Below, piece after piece: positions 36,759 to 46,229 of a stretch of 64,000 bases of DNA; the stretch's first letter is position 1, and each line of letters opens with the position of its first letter. The position numbers and the translations under genes were made by a program. The DNA comes from DASRSS01 sp963799045 (lineage in GTDB: Bacteria > Actinomycetota > Actinomycetes > Mycobacteriales > Jatrophihabitantaceae): positions 124,001 through 188,000 of the forward strand of contig CAWCVN010000007.1 in NCBI GenBank assembly GCA_963799045.1. Direction: 5' to 3'. A model generated the notes under the pieces. It made no database searches. It was not told where the DNA came from and saw only the letters and a program-made list of their open reading frames with translations.

Positions 36759-37289
36759 ATGAGCGAGCCGGCGAGAGTGCCCCCCGAGGACCGCGACTGG
36801 ACCTTCGTCATCAGCGACGGTTGCGGCGAGTGTGGCTTCACGCCACCGCCGCCCGAGACGACGGGAGCGCGGCTGAGTGCCACCATCCCCGTGTGGCAGG
36901 ACGCCCTCGCCGCACCGGGCGCGAACGAGCGTCCGTCGCCGACGGTGTGGTCGGTCGTCGAGTACGGCTGCCACGTCCGCGACAGCTGCCGGCTGTTCCG
37001 GCTGCGCCTGAACCGGATGCTGACCGAGAGCGACCCGGTGTTCCCGAACTGGGATCAGGACGCGACGGCGGTCGAGGACGACTACTTCCACCAGGACGCC
37101 ACCGAGGTCGCGGAGGAGTTGGTGCAGGAGGCGCAGGCGACGGCGGCAGCGTTCGACGCGGTGCGCCCGGACCAGTGGCAGCGACCGGGCCGGCGCAGCA
37201 ACGGATCGGTCTTCACCGTCGCCACGTTCGCCGTCTACTTCCTGCACGACATCGTGCACCACGTCCACGACATCACGCGGGACAGGTAG
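36759..37289 (+). CDS. DinB-like metal-binding domain protein
   Basis: The 176-residue protein has the DinB/mycothiol-maleylpyruvate-isomerase helical-bundle pattern. Candidate metal ligands are the His in SVVEYGCHVRDSCRLFR and the cluster FLHDIVHHVHDITRD near the C terminus. A short beta-like start (DWTFVISDGCGECGF) is unusual but recurs in actinomycete homologues I know of. Members act with thiols such as mycothiol in detoxification. The window also has mshB. The substrate is unknown. Confidence 0.68.
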   Translation: MSEPARVPPEDRDWTFVISDGCGECGFTPPPPETTGARLSATIPVWQDALAAPGANERPSPTVWSVVEYGCHVRDSCRLFRLRLNRMLTESDPVFPNWDQDATAVEDDYFHQDATEVAEELVQEAQATAAAFDAVRPDQWQRPGRRSNGSVFTVATFAVYFLHDIVHHVHDITRDR

Positions 37290-37327
37290 GTCGCGCGCGT
37301 CCCGCGCCCGGGGGTGCGCGAGTTCGG

Positions 37328-38401
<1,074 letters not shown>

Positions 38402-38437
38402 GGGCCCTGAGTCTACGGACGGCACCGAAACTGTCGG
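38402..38437 (-). promoter_or_regulatory. Candidate leaderless promoter of ychF
   Basis: On the minus strand CCGACA (38437-38432), a 16-base spacer and TAGACT (38415-38410) stand eight bases before GTG 38401. The -10 fits TANNNT well; the -35 fits only in part. Divergent rmuC begins 58 bases away, so the region must hold two promoters. Confidence 0.4.
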
Positions 38438-38459
38438 CGGGGCATGATCTGCTGGCGTC

Positions 38460-39638
38460 ATGGTGTTCTTGATCGCGCTGCTGTCGCTGGTGACCGGGCT
38501 CGCGCTGGGGTGGCTGCTGGCCCGCACCCGGGCCGAGGGCGAGCTGCGGGCCGCCCACGCCGCCACCTCCGCGCTGCGGGCCGCTGCGGCCTCCGAACAG
38601 GCCGCGGCCACCCGCCGGGAGGAGCTGCTCATCGGCAACGGCGACCTGGCCACCCTCGTCGCGCCGTTGCGCGAATCGCTGGGTCGCGTCCAGCAGCAGC
38701 TCGACGAGGTGCAACGCGGCCGGGCGAGTTCCGACGCCGCGTTGCGCGAGCAGGTGCGCGCGATGAGCCTCACCTCCGACCAGCTGCGTGCCGAGACGGC
38801 CGCGCTGGCCACGGCCTTGCGGGCGCCGCACGTGCGCGGCCGCTGGGGCGAGATGCAGCTCGAGCGGGTGGTCGAGGCGGCCGGCATGACCGAGCACGTC
38901 GACTTCAGCACGCAGGTGAGCAAGCCCGACTCCGACGGCCGCCGGCAGCGCCCCGACCTCGTCGTGCACCTCGCCGGCGGCAAGCAGGTCATAGTCGATG
39001 CGAAGGCGCCGTTGAGCGCCTACCTCGAGGCCGCCCAGTCCACCGACGAAGCGGCGCGGGACGCCCAGCTCGTCACCCACGCCCGGCACCTGCGCACGCA
39101 CATCGACCAGCTCTCGGCCAAGGCGTACTGGCAGCGGTTCACCCCGACACCGGAGTTCGTCGTCTGCTTCCTGCCCGCCGATGCCGTGCTCGACGCCGCG
39201 CTGCGCGCCGACCCGAGCCTGCTCGAGCACGCCTTCGCCCGCGACATCGTGCTGGCGACACCGGCCACGCTCGTCGCTCTGCTGCGGACCGTCGCCTACA
39301 CCTGGCGCCAGGAGGCCCTGGCGCAGAACGCCGAGCGGGTGCACCGGCTGGGGCGCGAGCTGTATCACCGGCTGGGAACGGTGGGCCAGCACGTCGACCA
39401 GCTGGGGCGCAGCCTGGGCCGGGCGGTCACTGCGTACAACGAGGCGGTCGGCTCGCTGGAGCGGCGGGTGCTGCCGAAGGCCCGCGAGATGGCCGACCTC
39501 GGCGTCGTCGGCGGCGGCGAACCTATCCAGGAGCTGACGCCGCTGCGCGAGTCCACGCCGCGGCTGGTCACCGCCGAGGAGCTGCTCGAGGGCGGTGACG
39601 AGGCCCAAATCCAGCGGGCGCTCAGGATCGGCGGGTAG
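38460..39638 (+). CDS. rmuC: DNA recombination protein RmuC
   Basis: RmuC limits inversions at short inverted repeats and has a nuclease-like fold. An N-terminal membrane anchor (VFLIALLSLVTGLALGWLLA) is followed by a coiled coil to about residue 110. The RmuC core reads RAPHVRGRWGEMQLERVVEA, DLVVHLAGGKQVIVDAKAPL and LATPATLVALLRTVAYTWRQ. ATG 38460 is the first codon of the frame after the divergent ychF promoter region. It is complete at 392 residues. Confidence 0.92.
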   Translation: MVFLIALLSLVTGLALGWLLARTRAEGELRAAHAATSALRAAAASEQAAATRREELLIGNGDLATLVAPLRESLGRVQQQLDEVQRGRASSDAALREQVRAMSLTSDQLRAETAALATALRAPHVRGRWGEMQLERVVEAAGMTEHVDFSTQVSKPDSDGRRQRPDLVVHLAGGKQVIVDAKAPLSAYLEAAQSTDEAARDAQLVTHARHLRTHIDQLSAKAYWQRFTPTPEFVVCFLPADAVLDAALRADPSLLEHAFARDIVLATPATLVALLRTVAYTWRQEALAQNAERVHRLGRELYHRLGTVGQHVDQLGRSLGRAVTAYNEAVGSLERRVLPKAREMADLGVVGGGEPIQELTPLRESTPRLVTAEELLEGGDEAQIQRALRIGG

Positions 39639-39706
39639 CGTGGGCGGCTGAACCACGCTTACGCGCCGCACACACGGACCGGCGCACCACGCAAGGGAGT
39701 CCGACC

Positions 39707-40297
39707 TTGGGCGACGTGCCGCCGTACGGTGGCAGCTACCGATCTTCCGACGGTGCTGCCTCCGCAGCCGATGACGGCTGGGGCCCGGCCACGTCGGTGC
39801 GCGCCGCGGGCGCGCCACGTCCGGCCGGCGGGCGAGCCGTCGCCGGCGCCGCGCCCGCGCAGCCGCTGCCCCCGGAACTCGACCCGCGGCCGCGTGCCGC
39901 CGGGCGTGCAGCGGCCGACCGCGGCCCCGCCGAGCGGGGGCTGCCCAGCTGGGCGGCCCTGGTCGTGCTGATCGTCATCGCCGGGATCGGGGGGCTGATC
40001 GACATGATCAGCGGTACCCAAGTGCGGGGCGGCTTCAACATCGGCATCATCGTCGCGGCGGTCGCCGCGATCCTGCTCGTCCGGCGCTCCGGAATGTTCC
40101 CGATCGTGATCGCGCCCCCGATCGTCTACTCGGTGGCCTCGGCGGCGATGCTCTACCTGCGCTCGAACGGGCTGAGCAACCACAAGGCGCTCTACGACGC
40201 GGCCGCGAACTGGCTGGTCTACGGCTTCCCCGCCATCGCCGGGGCGACGGCCGCGGTGCTGATCATCGCCGGCATCCGCATGATCGCCCGCCGCTGA
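39707..40297 (+). CDS. Actinomycete membrane protein, DUF6542/Rv1111c-like
   Basis: The first 80 residues are Pro/Ala/Gly-rich and disordered. Four membrane segments follow (LPSWAALVVLIVIAGIGGLI, FNIGIIVAAVAAILLV, FPIVIAPPIVYSVASAAMLY and WLVYGFPAIAGATAAVLIIA), ending in RR. TTG 39707 has AAGGGAG seven bases upstream. It sits between rmuC/ychF and ispH as in the mycobacterial Rv1110-Rv1112 order. Function is unknown; no catalytic motif is visible. Confidence 0.75.
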   Translation: MGDVPPYGGSYRSSDGAASAADDGWGPATSVRAAGAPRPAGGRAVAGAAPAQPLPPELDPRPRAAGRAAADRGPAERGLPSWAALVVLIVIAGIGGLIDMISGTQVRGGFNIGIIVAAVAAILLVRRSGMFPIVIAPPIVYSVASAAMLYLRSNGLSNHKALYDAAANWLVYGFPAIAGATAAVLIIAGIRMIARR

Positions 40298-41299
40298 TCA
40301 GCCGCCGGCCGTCCTGGCCCGAAGCTCGCGGCGCAGTTCCTGCGGCAGGGCGAAGGTCAGCCGCTCGTCGGTGTGGTTGACCTCGCGCAGGTCGTCGTAC
40401 CCGTGCTCGGCCAGCCATCCGATGACCTCCTCGACGAGCACCTCGGGCACCGACGCCCCCGAGGACAGCCCCACCGTGCGCACGCCCGACAACCACGACG
40501 GGTCGATCGCCGCGGCGTTCTCGACCAGGTACGCCGCCGGTGCGCCGGACGCGAGCGCGACCTCCACCATCCGCACCGAGTTCGACGAGTTCGCCGACCC
40601 GACCACCAGGAACAGCTCGACCTGCTCGGCGATCACCTTGACCGCCCCCTGCCGGTTCTGCGTCGCGTAGCAGATGTCGTCCGACGGCGGCGCCTGCAGC
40701 GCGGGGAACCGCTCGCGCAGCGCCTGCACCGTCTCCATCGTCTCGTCGACCGACAGCGTGGTCTGCGACAGCCAGACGACCCGCTCCGGGTCCCGCACCT
40801 GGATGCGGGCGACGTCGTCGGGGCCGTCGACCAGGATGACGTTCTCGGGCGCCTCGCCGCTGGTGCCGATGACCTCCTCGTGGCCCTCGTGGCCGATCAG
40901 CAGGATGTCGTAGTCGTCGCTGGCGAACCGGCGCACCTCGTGGTGCACCTTGGTCACCAGCGGGCAGGTCGCGTCGAGCGTGCGCAGGCTGCGCGTCCTG
41001 GCCTGCTCGTGCACCTCCGGGGCGACGCCGTGAGCGGAGAACACGACCACCGAGCCCTCGGGGACCTCGTCGTTCTCCTCGACGAAGATCGCGCCCTTGG
41101 CCTCGAGCGTGCGCACCACGTGCAGGTTGTGGACGATCTGCTTGCGGACATACACCGGCGCCCCGTAGTGAGCCAGCGCCTGCTCGACGGTCTGCACCGC
41201 GCGGTCGACGCCCGCGCAGTAGCCGCGGGGCCGGGCCAGCAGCACCGTGCCCCCGCCGGCAGCGGACAGCGTGGAATCGCGGGGGGTCATACCAGACAT
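40298..41299 (-). CDS. ispH: 4-hydroxy-3-methylbut-2-enyl diphosphate reductase
   Basis: IspH is the last enzyme of the MEP pathway and makes IPP and DMAPP using a 4Fe-4S cluster. The three cluster cysteines are in PRGYCAGVDRA, LDATCPLVTKVHHEV and DDICYATQNRQ. Catalytic-type histidines sit in VFSAHGVAPEVH and LLIGHEGHEEVIG. The VVGSANSSNSVRM substrate loop is intact. The start is ATG 41299, with ATG 41290 also possible. It is convergent with the DUF6542 gene and divergent from the xse group, the same arrangement as in mycobacteria. Confidence 0.96.
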   Translation of the reverse strand: MSGMTPRDSTLSAAGGGTVLLARPRGYCAGVDRAVQTVEQALAHYGAPVYVRKQIVHNLHVVRTLEAKGAIFVEENDEVPEGSVVVFSAHGVAPEVHEQARTRSLRTLDATCPLVTKVHHEVRRFASDDYDILLIGHEGHEEVIGTSGEAPENVILVDGPDDVARIQVRDPERVVWLSQTTLSVDETMETVQALRERFPALQAPPSDDICYATQNRQGAVKVIAEQVELFLVVGSANSSNSVRMVEVALASGAPAAYLVENAAAIDPSWLSGVRTVGLSSGASVPEVLVEEVIGWLAEHGYDDLREVNHTDERLTFALPQELRRELRARTAGG

Positions 41300-41349
41300 G
41301 GTACGGACCTGGCGTGGTACGGATCGGCCGGATGCGGCAGGCTGGGGAC

Positions 41350-41739
41350 ATGCCACAGCTGCCTTCACCGCTGCGCGCCGCCATCGGGCTGGCCGCCGAG
41401 GCCGCCGACCAGGCTCGCCACCTGCCGGACAAGGCCGTCGAGCTGCCGATGCTCGCCATCAGCACGGCGCTGCAACTCTCGCTGCGCGCGCAGCAGCGTT
41501 ACGCGATGCTCGCCGCCAAGGGCGACGAGATCCTCAACCACCGTCCGGCGACCGACGAGCCGCCGCCGTGGGCCACCTTCGACGAGCCGGTCGCCGACGA
41601 GCTCCCGCCGGAGATCGCGGACCTCCCCGAGGTCGACGCCCCGCCGGCTCCGCGCGCCCCGCGGAGCGCGCCGGGCAAGTCGGTCCGCGCGCCACGCAAC
41701 AGCGCGCCGTCGCGCTTCGACAGCGTCGACGACGACTGA
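41350..41739 (+). CDS. Small actinomycete protein in the ispH-xseA interval (Rv1109c position)
   Basis: The 129-residue product has a helical start (PQLPSPLRAAIGLAAEAADQ, then ELPMLAISTALQLSLRAQQR), then a long acidic Pro-rich tail ending SRFDSVDDD. It looks like a cytoplasmic or membrane-associated amphipathic protein. ATG 41350 is the best start; an in-frame GTG lies 36 bases earlier. It sits four bases from xseA and is co-transcribed with it. A conserved small gene at this spot in mycobacteria supports that it is real. Function is unknown. Confidence 0.62.
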   Translation: MPQLPSPLRAAIGLAAEAADQARHLPDKAVELPMLAISTALQLSLRAQQRYAMLAAKGDEILNHRPATDEPPPWATFDEPVADELPPEIADLPEVDAPPAPRAPRSAPGKSVRAPRNSAPSRFDSVDDD

Positions 41740-41743
41740 CACC

Positions 41744-42943
41744 GTGGCCACGGCTGCGAGCTCTGCCGAGTCGCCGTGGCCGGTGCGGGTGGTCGCGCTG
41801 AAGATCGGCGAGTGGATCGCCCGCCTCGGCGAGGTATGGGTCGACGGCCAGGTGGCGCAGCTGACCCGCCGGCCCGGCATGCCGACGCAATTCCTCACGC
41901 TGCGTGACCCGGACGCGAACATCTCGCTGTCGGTCACCTGCCCGCGCACCGCGCTGGCCGACGACATCGCCGAGGGGGCCCGGGTGATCGTGCGGGCCCG
42001 GCCGGACTTCTGGCTCGAGCGCGGGTCGTTGAGCCTGCGGGCGCTGGAGATCCGCCAGGTCGGCCTCGGCGAGCTGCTCGCGCGCCTGGAGCGGCTGCGC
42101 AAGCTGCTCGCCGCCGAGGGGCTGTTCGCGGCCGACCGCAAGCGGCCGCTGCCGTTCCTGCCCCGCACCATCGGCCTGATCACCGGGCGGGCCAGCGCGG
42201 CCGAGCGCGACGTCGTCGAGAACGTCCGGCGCCGCCTGCCCGGGGCGCTGTTCCGGATCGAGAACGTCGCGACGCAGGGCCCGTCCGCGGTCACCGAGGT
42301 CGTCGCCGCCCTGCAGCGCCTCGACGCCGATCCGGACGTCGACGTCATGGTGATCGCCCGCGGTGGGGGCAGCGTCGAGGACCTGCTGCCGTTCAGCAAC
42401 GAGACGCTCGTGCGCGCAGTGGCCGACGCGCGCACCCCGGTGGTCAGCGCGATCGGGCACGAGAGCGACGTGCCGTTGCTCGACCACGTCGCCGACATTG
42501 CCGCCTCCACCCCCACCGACGCCGCGAAGCGGATCGTGCCCGATCTGGCGGCCGAACAGGAGCTGGTCGCGTCGCTGCGGCTGCGGGCCCGCGACTGCGT
42601 GCGCCGCCGGCTCGACGGCGAGGCCGAGCTGATGGCCGGGCTGCCCGAGCGGATGCGCCGCGTGGTCGGCCAGCACCTGACCCACGAGCGCGACCAGGTC
42701 CGCGCCGAACGCGACCGCGCGCGACGACGGCTCCACGCGGCACTGGAGACCGCCCGCACCGACATCGAGCATGTGCGCGCCCGGGTCCGGGCGCTCTCGC
42801 CGCAGGCGACGCTCGAGCGCGGCTACGCGGTGGTGCAGCTGGCCGACGGCGAGGTGGTGCGCGACGCCGACCGCGCGAGCGGGCTGCTGTCGATACGCGT
42901 GGCACGAGGGCGGTTCGAGGCCGTAGTGTCAGACCGTGCCTGA
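41744..42943 (+). CDS. xseA: Exodeoxyribonuclease VII large subunit
   Basis: XseA is the catalytic subunit of the single-strand-specific exonuclease VII. An OB-fold covers the first 100 residues (RLGEVWVDGQVAQLTRRPGM). The core motifs are LITGRASAAERDVVENVRRR, MVIARGGGSVEDLLPFSNE and SAIGHESDVPLLDHVADI. The C-terminal coiled coil binds XseB, and the end is the family motif SPQATLERGYAVVQLADGEV. GTG 41744 gives a normal 399-residue protein. The stop overlaps xseB by eight bases. Confidence 0.95.
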   Translation: MATAASSAESPWPVRVVALKIGEWIARLGEVWVDGQVAQLTRRPGMPTQFLTLRDPDANISLSVTCPRTALADDIAEGARVIVRARPDFWLERGSLSLRALEIRQVGLGELLARLERLRKLLAAEGLFAADRKRPLPFLPRTIGLITGRASAAERDVVENVRRRLPGALFRIENVATQGPSAVTEVVAALQRLDADPDVDVMVIARGGGSVEDLLPFSNETLVRAVADARTPVVSAIGHESDVPLLDHVADIAASTPTDAAKRIVPDLAAEQELVASLRLRARDCVRRRLDGEAELMAGLPERMRRVVGQHLTHERDQVRAERDRARRRLHAALETARTDIEHVRARVRALSPQATLERGYAVVQLADGEVVRDADRASGLLSIRVARGRFEAVVSDRA

Positions 42944-43136
42944 GCTGTCCTACGAAGCCGCCCGCACCGAACTGCGCGAGGTCGTCGCCAAGCTCGAGTC
43001 CGGTGGCCAGTCGCTCGAGGAGTCGCTGGCGCTGTGGGAGCGGGGCGAGCAGCTGGCCGACATCTGCCAGCAGTGGCTGGCCGGGGCCACCGCCCGCCTC
43101 GACGCGGCGATCGCCGAGCGGGAGTCCACCGGCTGA
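42936..43136 (+). CDS. xseB: Exodeoxyribonuclease VII small subunit
   Basis: This is a 66-residue helical protein that wraps the XseA coiled coil. The family line SYEAARTELREVVAKLESGG then SLEESLALWERGEQLADICQ is clear. The GTG at 42936 lies inside the end of xseA, so translation is coupled. It is followed by 99 bases with a 6-bp-arm inverted repeat (CCTCGC ... GCGAGG, 43187-43204) before glpX. Confidence 0.93.
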   Translation: MPELSYEAARTELREVVAKLESGGQSLEESLALWERGEQLADICQQWLAGATARLDAAIAERESTG

Positions 43137-43235
43137 CCGCTCGGCTGAGAACTGGCCGGCCCGGCGGCGCCGATCGGCTCGGCACCCCTCGCGAATCTGC
43201 GAGGATGGACCTTTACGTGCCGAGAGGAGACCGCC

Positions 43236-44279
43236 ATGTCCGACGGAGCCCCCGACACCTCACAGGTACCGGCCGCGCTCGCCGTGGGGAAGCAGGCGCC
43301 GGACCGCAACCTGGCGCTGGAGCTGGTGCGCGTGACCGAGGCCGCCGCCATGGCGGCGGGCCGCTGGGTGGGCCGCGGCGACAAGATCGGTGGCGACGGC
43401 GCCGCGGTCGACGCCATGCGCGCCCTGATCGGCACGGTCTCGATGCGCGGCGTCGTCGTGATCGGCGAGGGCGAGAAGGACGAGGCGCCCATGCTGTTCA
43501 ACGGCGAGCACGTCGGCGACGGCACCGGGCCGCAGTGCGACGTGGCGGTGGACCCGATCGACGGGACCACGCTGATGAGCAAGGGCATGCCGGGCGCGAT
43601 CGCGGTGATCGCGGTCTCGGAGCGGGGCTCGATGTTCGACCCCTCCGCGGTGTTCTACATGGAGAAGATCGTCGCCGGTGGCGAAGCCGCCGAGGTCATC
43701 GACATCACGCTGCCGCCGGGTGAGAACGTCCGCCGGGTCGCCCGCGCGAAGAACGGCAAGGCCGAGGATGTCACCGTGTGCATCCTCGACCGCTCCCGGC
43801 ACGAGGACCTCGTCCGGCAGGTACGCGAGGCCGGCGCGCGGATCAAGTTCATCTCCGACGGCGACGTGGCCGGGGCGATCGCCGCGGCGCGGCCGGGCAC
43901 CGGCGTCGACCTGCTGATCGGCATCGGCGGCACCCCGGAGGGCATCATCGCGGCCGCGGCGATGCGGTGCATGGGCGGCGTGATCCAGGCACGGTTATGG
44001 CCGCGCGACGACGACGAGCGCAGCAAGGCGCTCGACGCGGGCCACGACCTCGATCGTGTCCTGGTCACCGAGGACCTCGTCAGTGGCGATGACATCTTCT
44101 TCTGTGGCACCGGGATCACCAGCGGCGACCTGCTGCAGGGCGTGAAGTACAACGCGGATTCAGTACAAACCCACTCGATCGTCATGCGCTCGAAGTCCGG
44201 GACGATCCGCATGGTCGACTCGACGCATCAGTTGGGCAAGCTGCGCGCCTACTCGGCCGTAGACTTCGACCGCAACTGA
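43236..44279 (+). CDS. glpX: Class II fructose-1,6-bisphosphatase
   Basis: GlpX is the main gluconeogenic fructose bisphosphatase in actinomycetes and needs Mn or Mg. Motifs are GRGDKIGGDGAAVDAMRALI, VIGEGEKDEAPMLFNGEHVG, VAVDPIDGTTLMSKGMPGAI (metal site) and LLIGIGGTPEGIIAAAAMRC. The C-terminal ATG-rich half is normal and the protein is 347 residues. GAGAGGAG precedes the ATG. fumC follows 540 bases later with one small gene between, as in Rv1098c-Rv1099c. Confidence 0.96.
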   Translation: MSDGAPDTSQVPAALAVGKQAPDRNLALELVRVTEAAAMAAGRWVGRGDKIGGDGAAVDAMRALIGTVSMRGVVVIGEGEKDEAPMLFNGEHVGDGTGPQCDVAVDPIDGTTLMSKGMPGAIAVIAVSERGSMFDPSAVFYMEKIVAGGEAAEVIDITLPPGENVRRVARAKNGKAEDVTVCILDRSRHEDLVRQVREAGARIKFISDGDVAGAIAAARPGTGVDLLIGIGGTPEGIIAAAAMRCMGGVIQARLWPRDDDERSKALDAGHDLDRVLVTEDLVSGDDIFFCGTGITSGDLLQGVKYNADSVQTHSIVMRSKSGTIRMVDSTHQLGKLRAYSAVDFDRN

Positions 44280-44295
44280 CCCGAGCGGAGGCGCC

Positions 44296-44760
44296 ATGCT
44301 GGTCGTGACCACGAACGAGATCCCCGGTTGGCAGATCCAGCGCGTGTGCGGCGAGGTGTTCGGGCTGACGGTCCGATCGCGCAACGCGTTCTCCCAGCTC
44401 GGCGCCGGCTTCAAGTCGATGTTCGGCGGCGAGCTGCAGGGCATGACGAAGAACCTCATCGACAGCCGCAACGAGGTCATGGCGCGGATGCTCGAACACG
44501 CCCGGCAGAAGGGCGGCAACGCGGTTGTGGCGATGCGCTTCGACACCTCGGAGATGGGCGACGTCTGGACCGAACTGTGCGCGTACGGCACCGCAGTCGT
44601 CGCGGTCCCGCTCGACGAGGGCGCCCGGCAGACCGCCGCCGCGCTCGGCTATGGCCAGCCCGGCGGCGCGCCACCCACGCCGGACCCGGTAAACCCGCAG
44701 CAGATGCAGCAGCCCTATCCCGGCCAGCCGTTCCAGGGCCAGCCGTACCCGCAGCAGTAG
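44296..44760 (+). CDS. YbjQ/UPF0145-family protein with Pro/Gln-rich tail
   Basis: The first 110 residues match YbjQ (LVVTTNEIPGWQIQRVCGEV, EGMTKNL-like GMTKNLIDSRNEVMARMLEH and GGNAVVAMRFDTSEMGDVWT). Family members form pentamer-like rings of unknown function and may bind metal. An added tail of about 45 residues is rich in Pro, Gln and Gly (QQMQQPYPGQPFQGQPYPQQ) and resembles disordered interaction tails. The gene sits 16 bases after glpX and is likely co-transcribed. Confidence 0.8.
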   Translation: MLVVTTNEIPGWQIQRVCGEVFGLTVRSRNAFSQLGAGFKSMFGGELQGMTKNLIDSRNEVMARMLEHARQKGGNAVVAMRFDTSEMGDVWTELCAYGTAVVAVPLDEGARQTAAALGYGQPGGAPPTPDPVNPQQMQQPYPGQPFQGQPYPQQ

Positions 44761-44818
44761 CCGCCCCGGCCCGTCACTAGGCTGGAACGGCCTACTTCGA
44801 CGAGCCTGGGAGTGCGCC

Positions 44819-46216
44819 GTGACCGAGCAGCAGGACTACCGCATCGAGAAGGATTCGATGGGCGAAATCCGGGTACCCGCGGCGGCGAAGTGGCAGGCGC
44901 AGACGCAGCGCGCCGTCGAGAACTTCCCGATCTCCGGCGCACCGATCGAGCGGGAACTGATCGCCGGGCTGGCCCTGATCAAGGGCGCGGGTGCCCGGGT
45001 ACGCGCCCGGCGCGGCCTGCTCGAGCAGGCCAAGGCCGACGCGATCGCCGCCTGCGCCGCCGAGGTCGCCCGCGGGGACTGGGACGGCGAATTCCCGATC
45101 GACGTCTTCCAGACCGGATCGGGCACCTCGTCGAACATGAACGCCAACGAGGTGCTCGCCACGCTGGCCGCCGAGCGGCTGGGCAGCCCGGTGCACCCGA
45201 ACGACGACGTCAACGACCCGCTGTCGAGCAACGACCAGTTCCCGTCCGCGATCCACGTCGCGGCCACGAAGGCGACCGCGCTGGATCTCAAGCCGGCACT
45301 CGATCACCTCGCCGGCGCCCTGGAGGCGAAGGCGGCGGAGTTCGCCACCGTGGTCAAGTCCGGCCGCACCCACCTGATGGACGCCACGCCGGTCACCCTC
45401 GGCCAGGAGTTCGCCGGCTACGCGGCTCAGGTCCGCTACGGCATCGAGCGGCTCGACGCCGTGCTGCCCCGCGTGGCTGAGCTGCCGCTGGGTGGCACCG
45501 CGGTCGGCACCGGGATCAACGCGCCGGCCGGCTTCGCTGCCGAGGTGATCGCGTTGATCGCCACCGAGACCGGGCTTGCGTTGACCGAGGCCCGCAACCA
45601 CTTCGAGGCGCAGGGTGCGCGCGACGGCCTGGTGGAGCTGTCCGGCGCGTTGCGGACGATCGCGGTCGGCCTGAACAAGATCAGCAACGACATCCGCTGG
45701 ATGGGCTCGGGGCCGCGTACCGGGCTGACCGAGATCTTCCTACCCGATCTCCAGCCGGGCAGCTCGATCATGCCCGGCAAGGTCAATCCGGTGCTGTGCG
45801 AGGCCGTCTGCCAGGTCGCGGCCCAGGTCATCGGCAACGACGCGGCGGTGGCCTTCGGCGGCGCCGCCGGCAACTTCGAGCTCAACGTGATGCTGCCGGT
45901 GATCGCCCGCAACGTGCTCGAGTCGATCCGGCTGCTGGCCAACGTCTCGCGGGTGTTCGCCGACCGCTGCGTCAGCGGCATCGAGGCGAACGCCGAGCGG
46001 TGCAAGGAGTACGCGGAGTCCTCGCCGTCGATCGTCACGCCGCTGAACCACTACGTCGGCTACGACGAGGCCGCGAAGATCGCCAAGCAGGCGCTGGCCG
46101 AACGCAGGACGATCCGCCAGGTCGTGATCGAGCGCGGGCACGTCCCGGACAAGATCAGCGAAGAGCAGCTGGACCAGGTGCTGGACGTGCTGTCCATGAC
46201 CCGCCCCGCGCAGTAG
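44819..46216 (+). CDS. fumC: Class II fumarate hydratase
   Basis: FumC interconverts fumarate and L-malate in the TCA cycle. The family signature GSSIMPGKVNP is present, with the catalytic-loop serine. Other landmarks are FQTGSGTSSNMNANEVLA, NDQFPSAIHVAA, GRTHLMDATPVTLGQEFAGY and LMTALNPVIGYDxAA-like LNHYVGYDEAAKIA. 465 residues and no frameshift. The start is GTG 44819. It ends 14 bases from the convergent DUF5305 gene. Confidence 0.97.
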   Translation: MTEQQDYRIEKDSMGEIRVPAAAKWQAQTQRAVENFPISGAPIERELIAGLALIKGAGARVRARRGLLEQAKADAIAACAAEVARGDWDGEFPIDVFQTGSGTSSNMNANEVLATLAAERLGSPVHPNDDVNDPLSSNDQFPSAIHVAATKATALDLKPALDHLAGALEAKAAEFATVVKSGRTHLMDATPVTLGQEFAGYAAQVRYGIERLDAVLPRVAELPLGGTAVGTGINAPAGFAAEVIALIATETGLALTEARNHFEAQGARDGLVELSGALRTIAVGLNKISNDIRWMGSGPRTGLTEIFLPDLQPGSSIMPGKVNPVLCEAVCQVAAQVIGNDAAVAFGGAAGNFELNVMLPVIARNVLESIRLLANVSRVFADRCVSGIEANAERCKEYAESSPSIVTPLNHYVGYDEAAKIAKQALAERRTIRQVVIERGHVPDKISEEQLDQVLDVLSMTRPAQ

Positions 46217-46229
46217 CTCGCGGGGTCGA

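Noticed and set aside
34376..36886. 836-codon open frame on the minus strand under the oxidoreductase and photolyase genes
   Set aside because: It is antisense to two clear genes, has shadow composition (Arg/Val/Gly/His-rich) and no motif.
40373..42943. 856-codon open frame on the plus strand ending with xseA
   Set aside because: The part before 41744 lies antisense to ispH and over the small gene and has no protein character. Only the last 399 codons are XseA.
43187..43204. Inverted repeat CCTCGC-N6-GCGAGG before glpX as a riboswitch or operator
   Set aside because: Six-base GC arms are common by chance at this GC content; there was no further support, so it is mentioned only under xseB.
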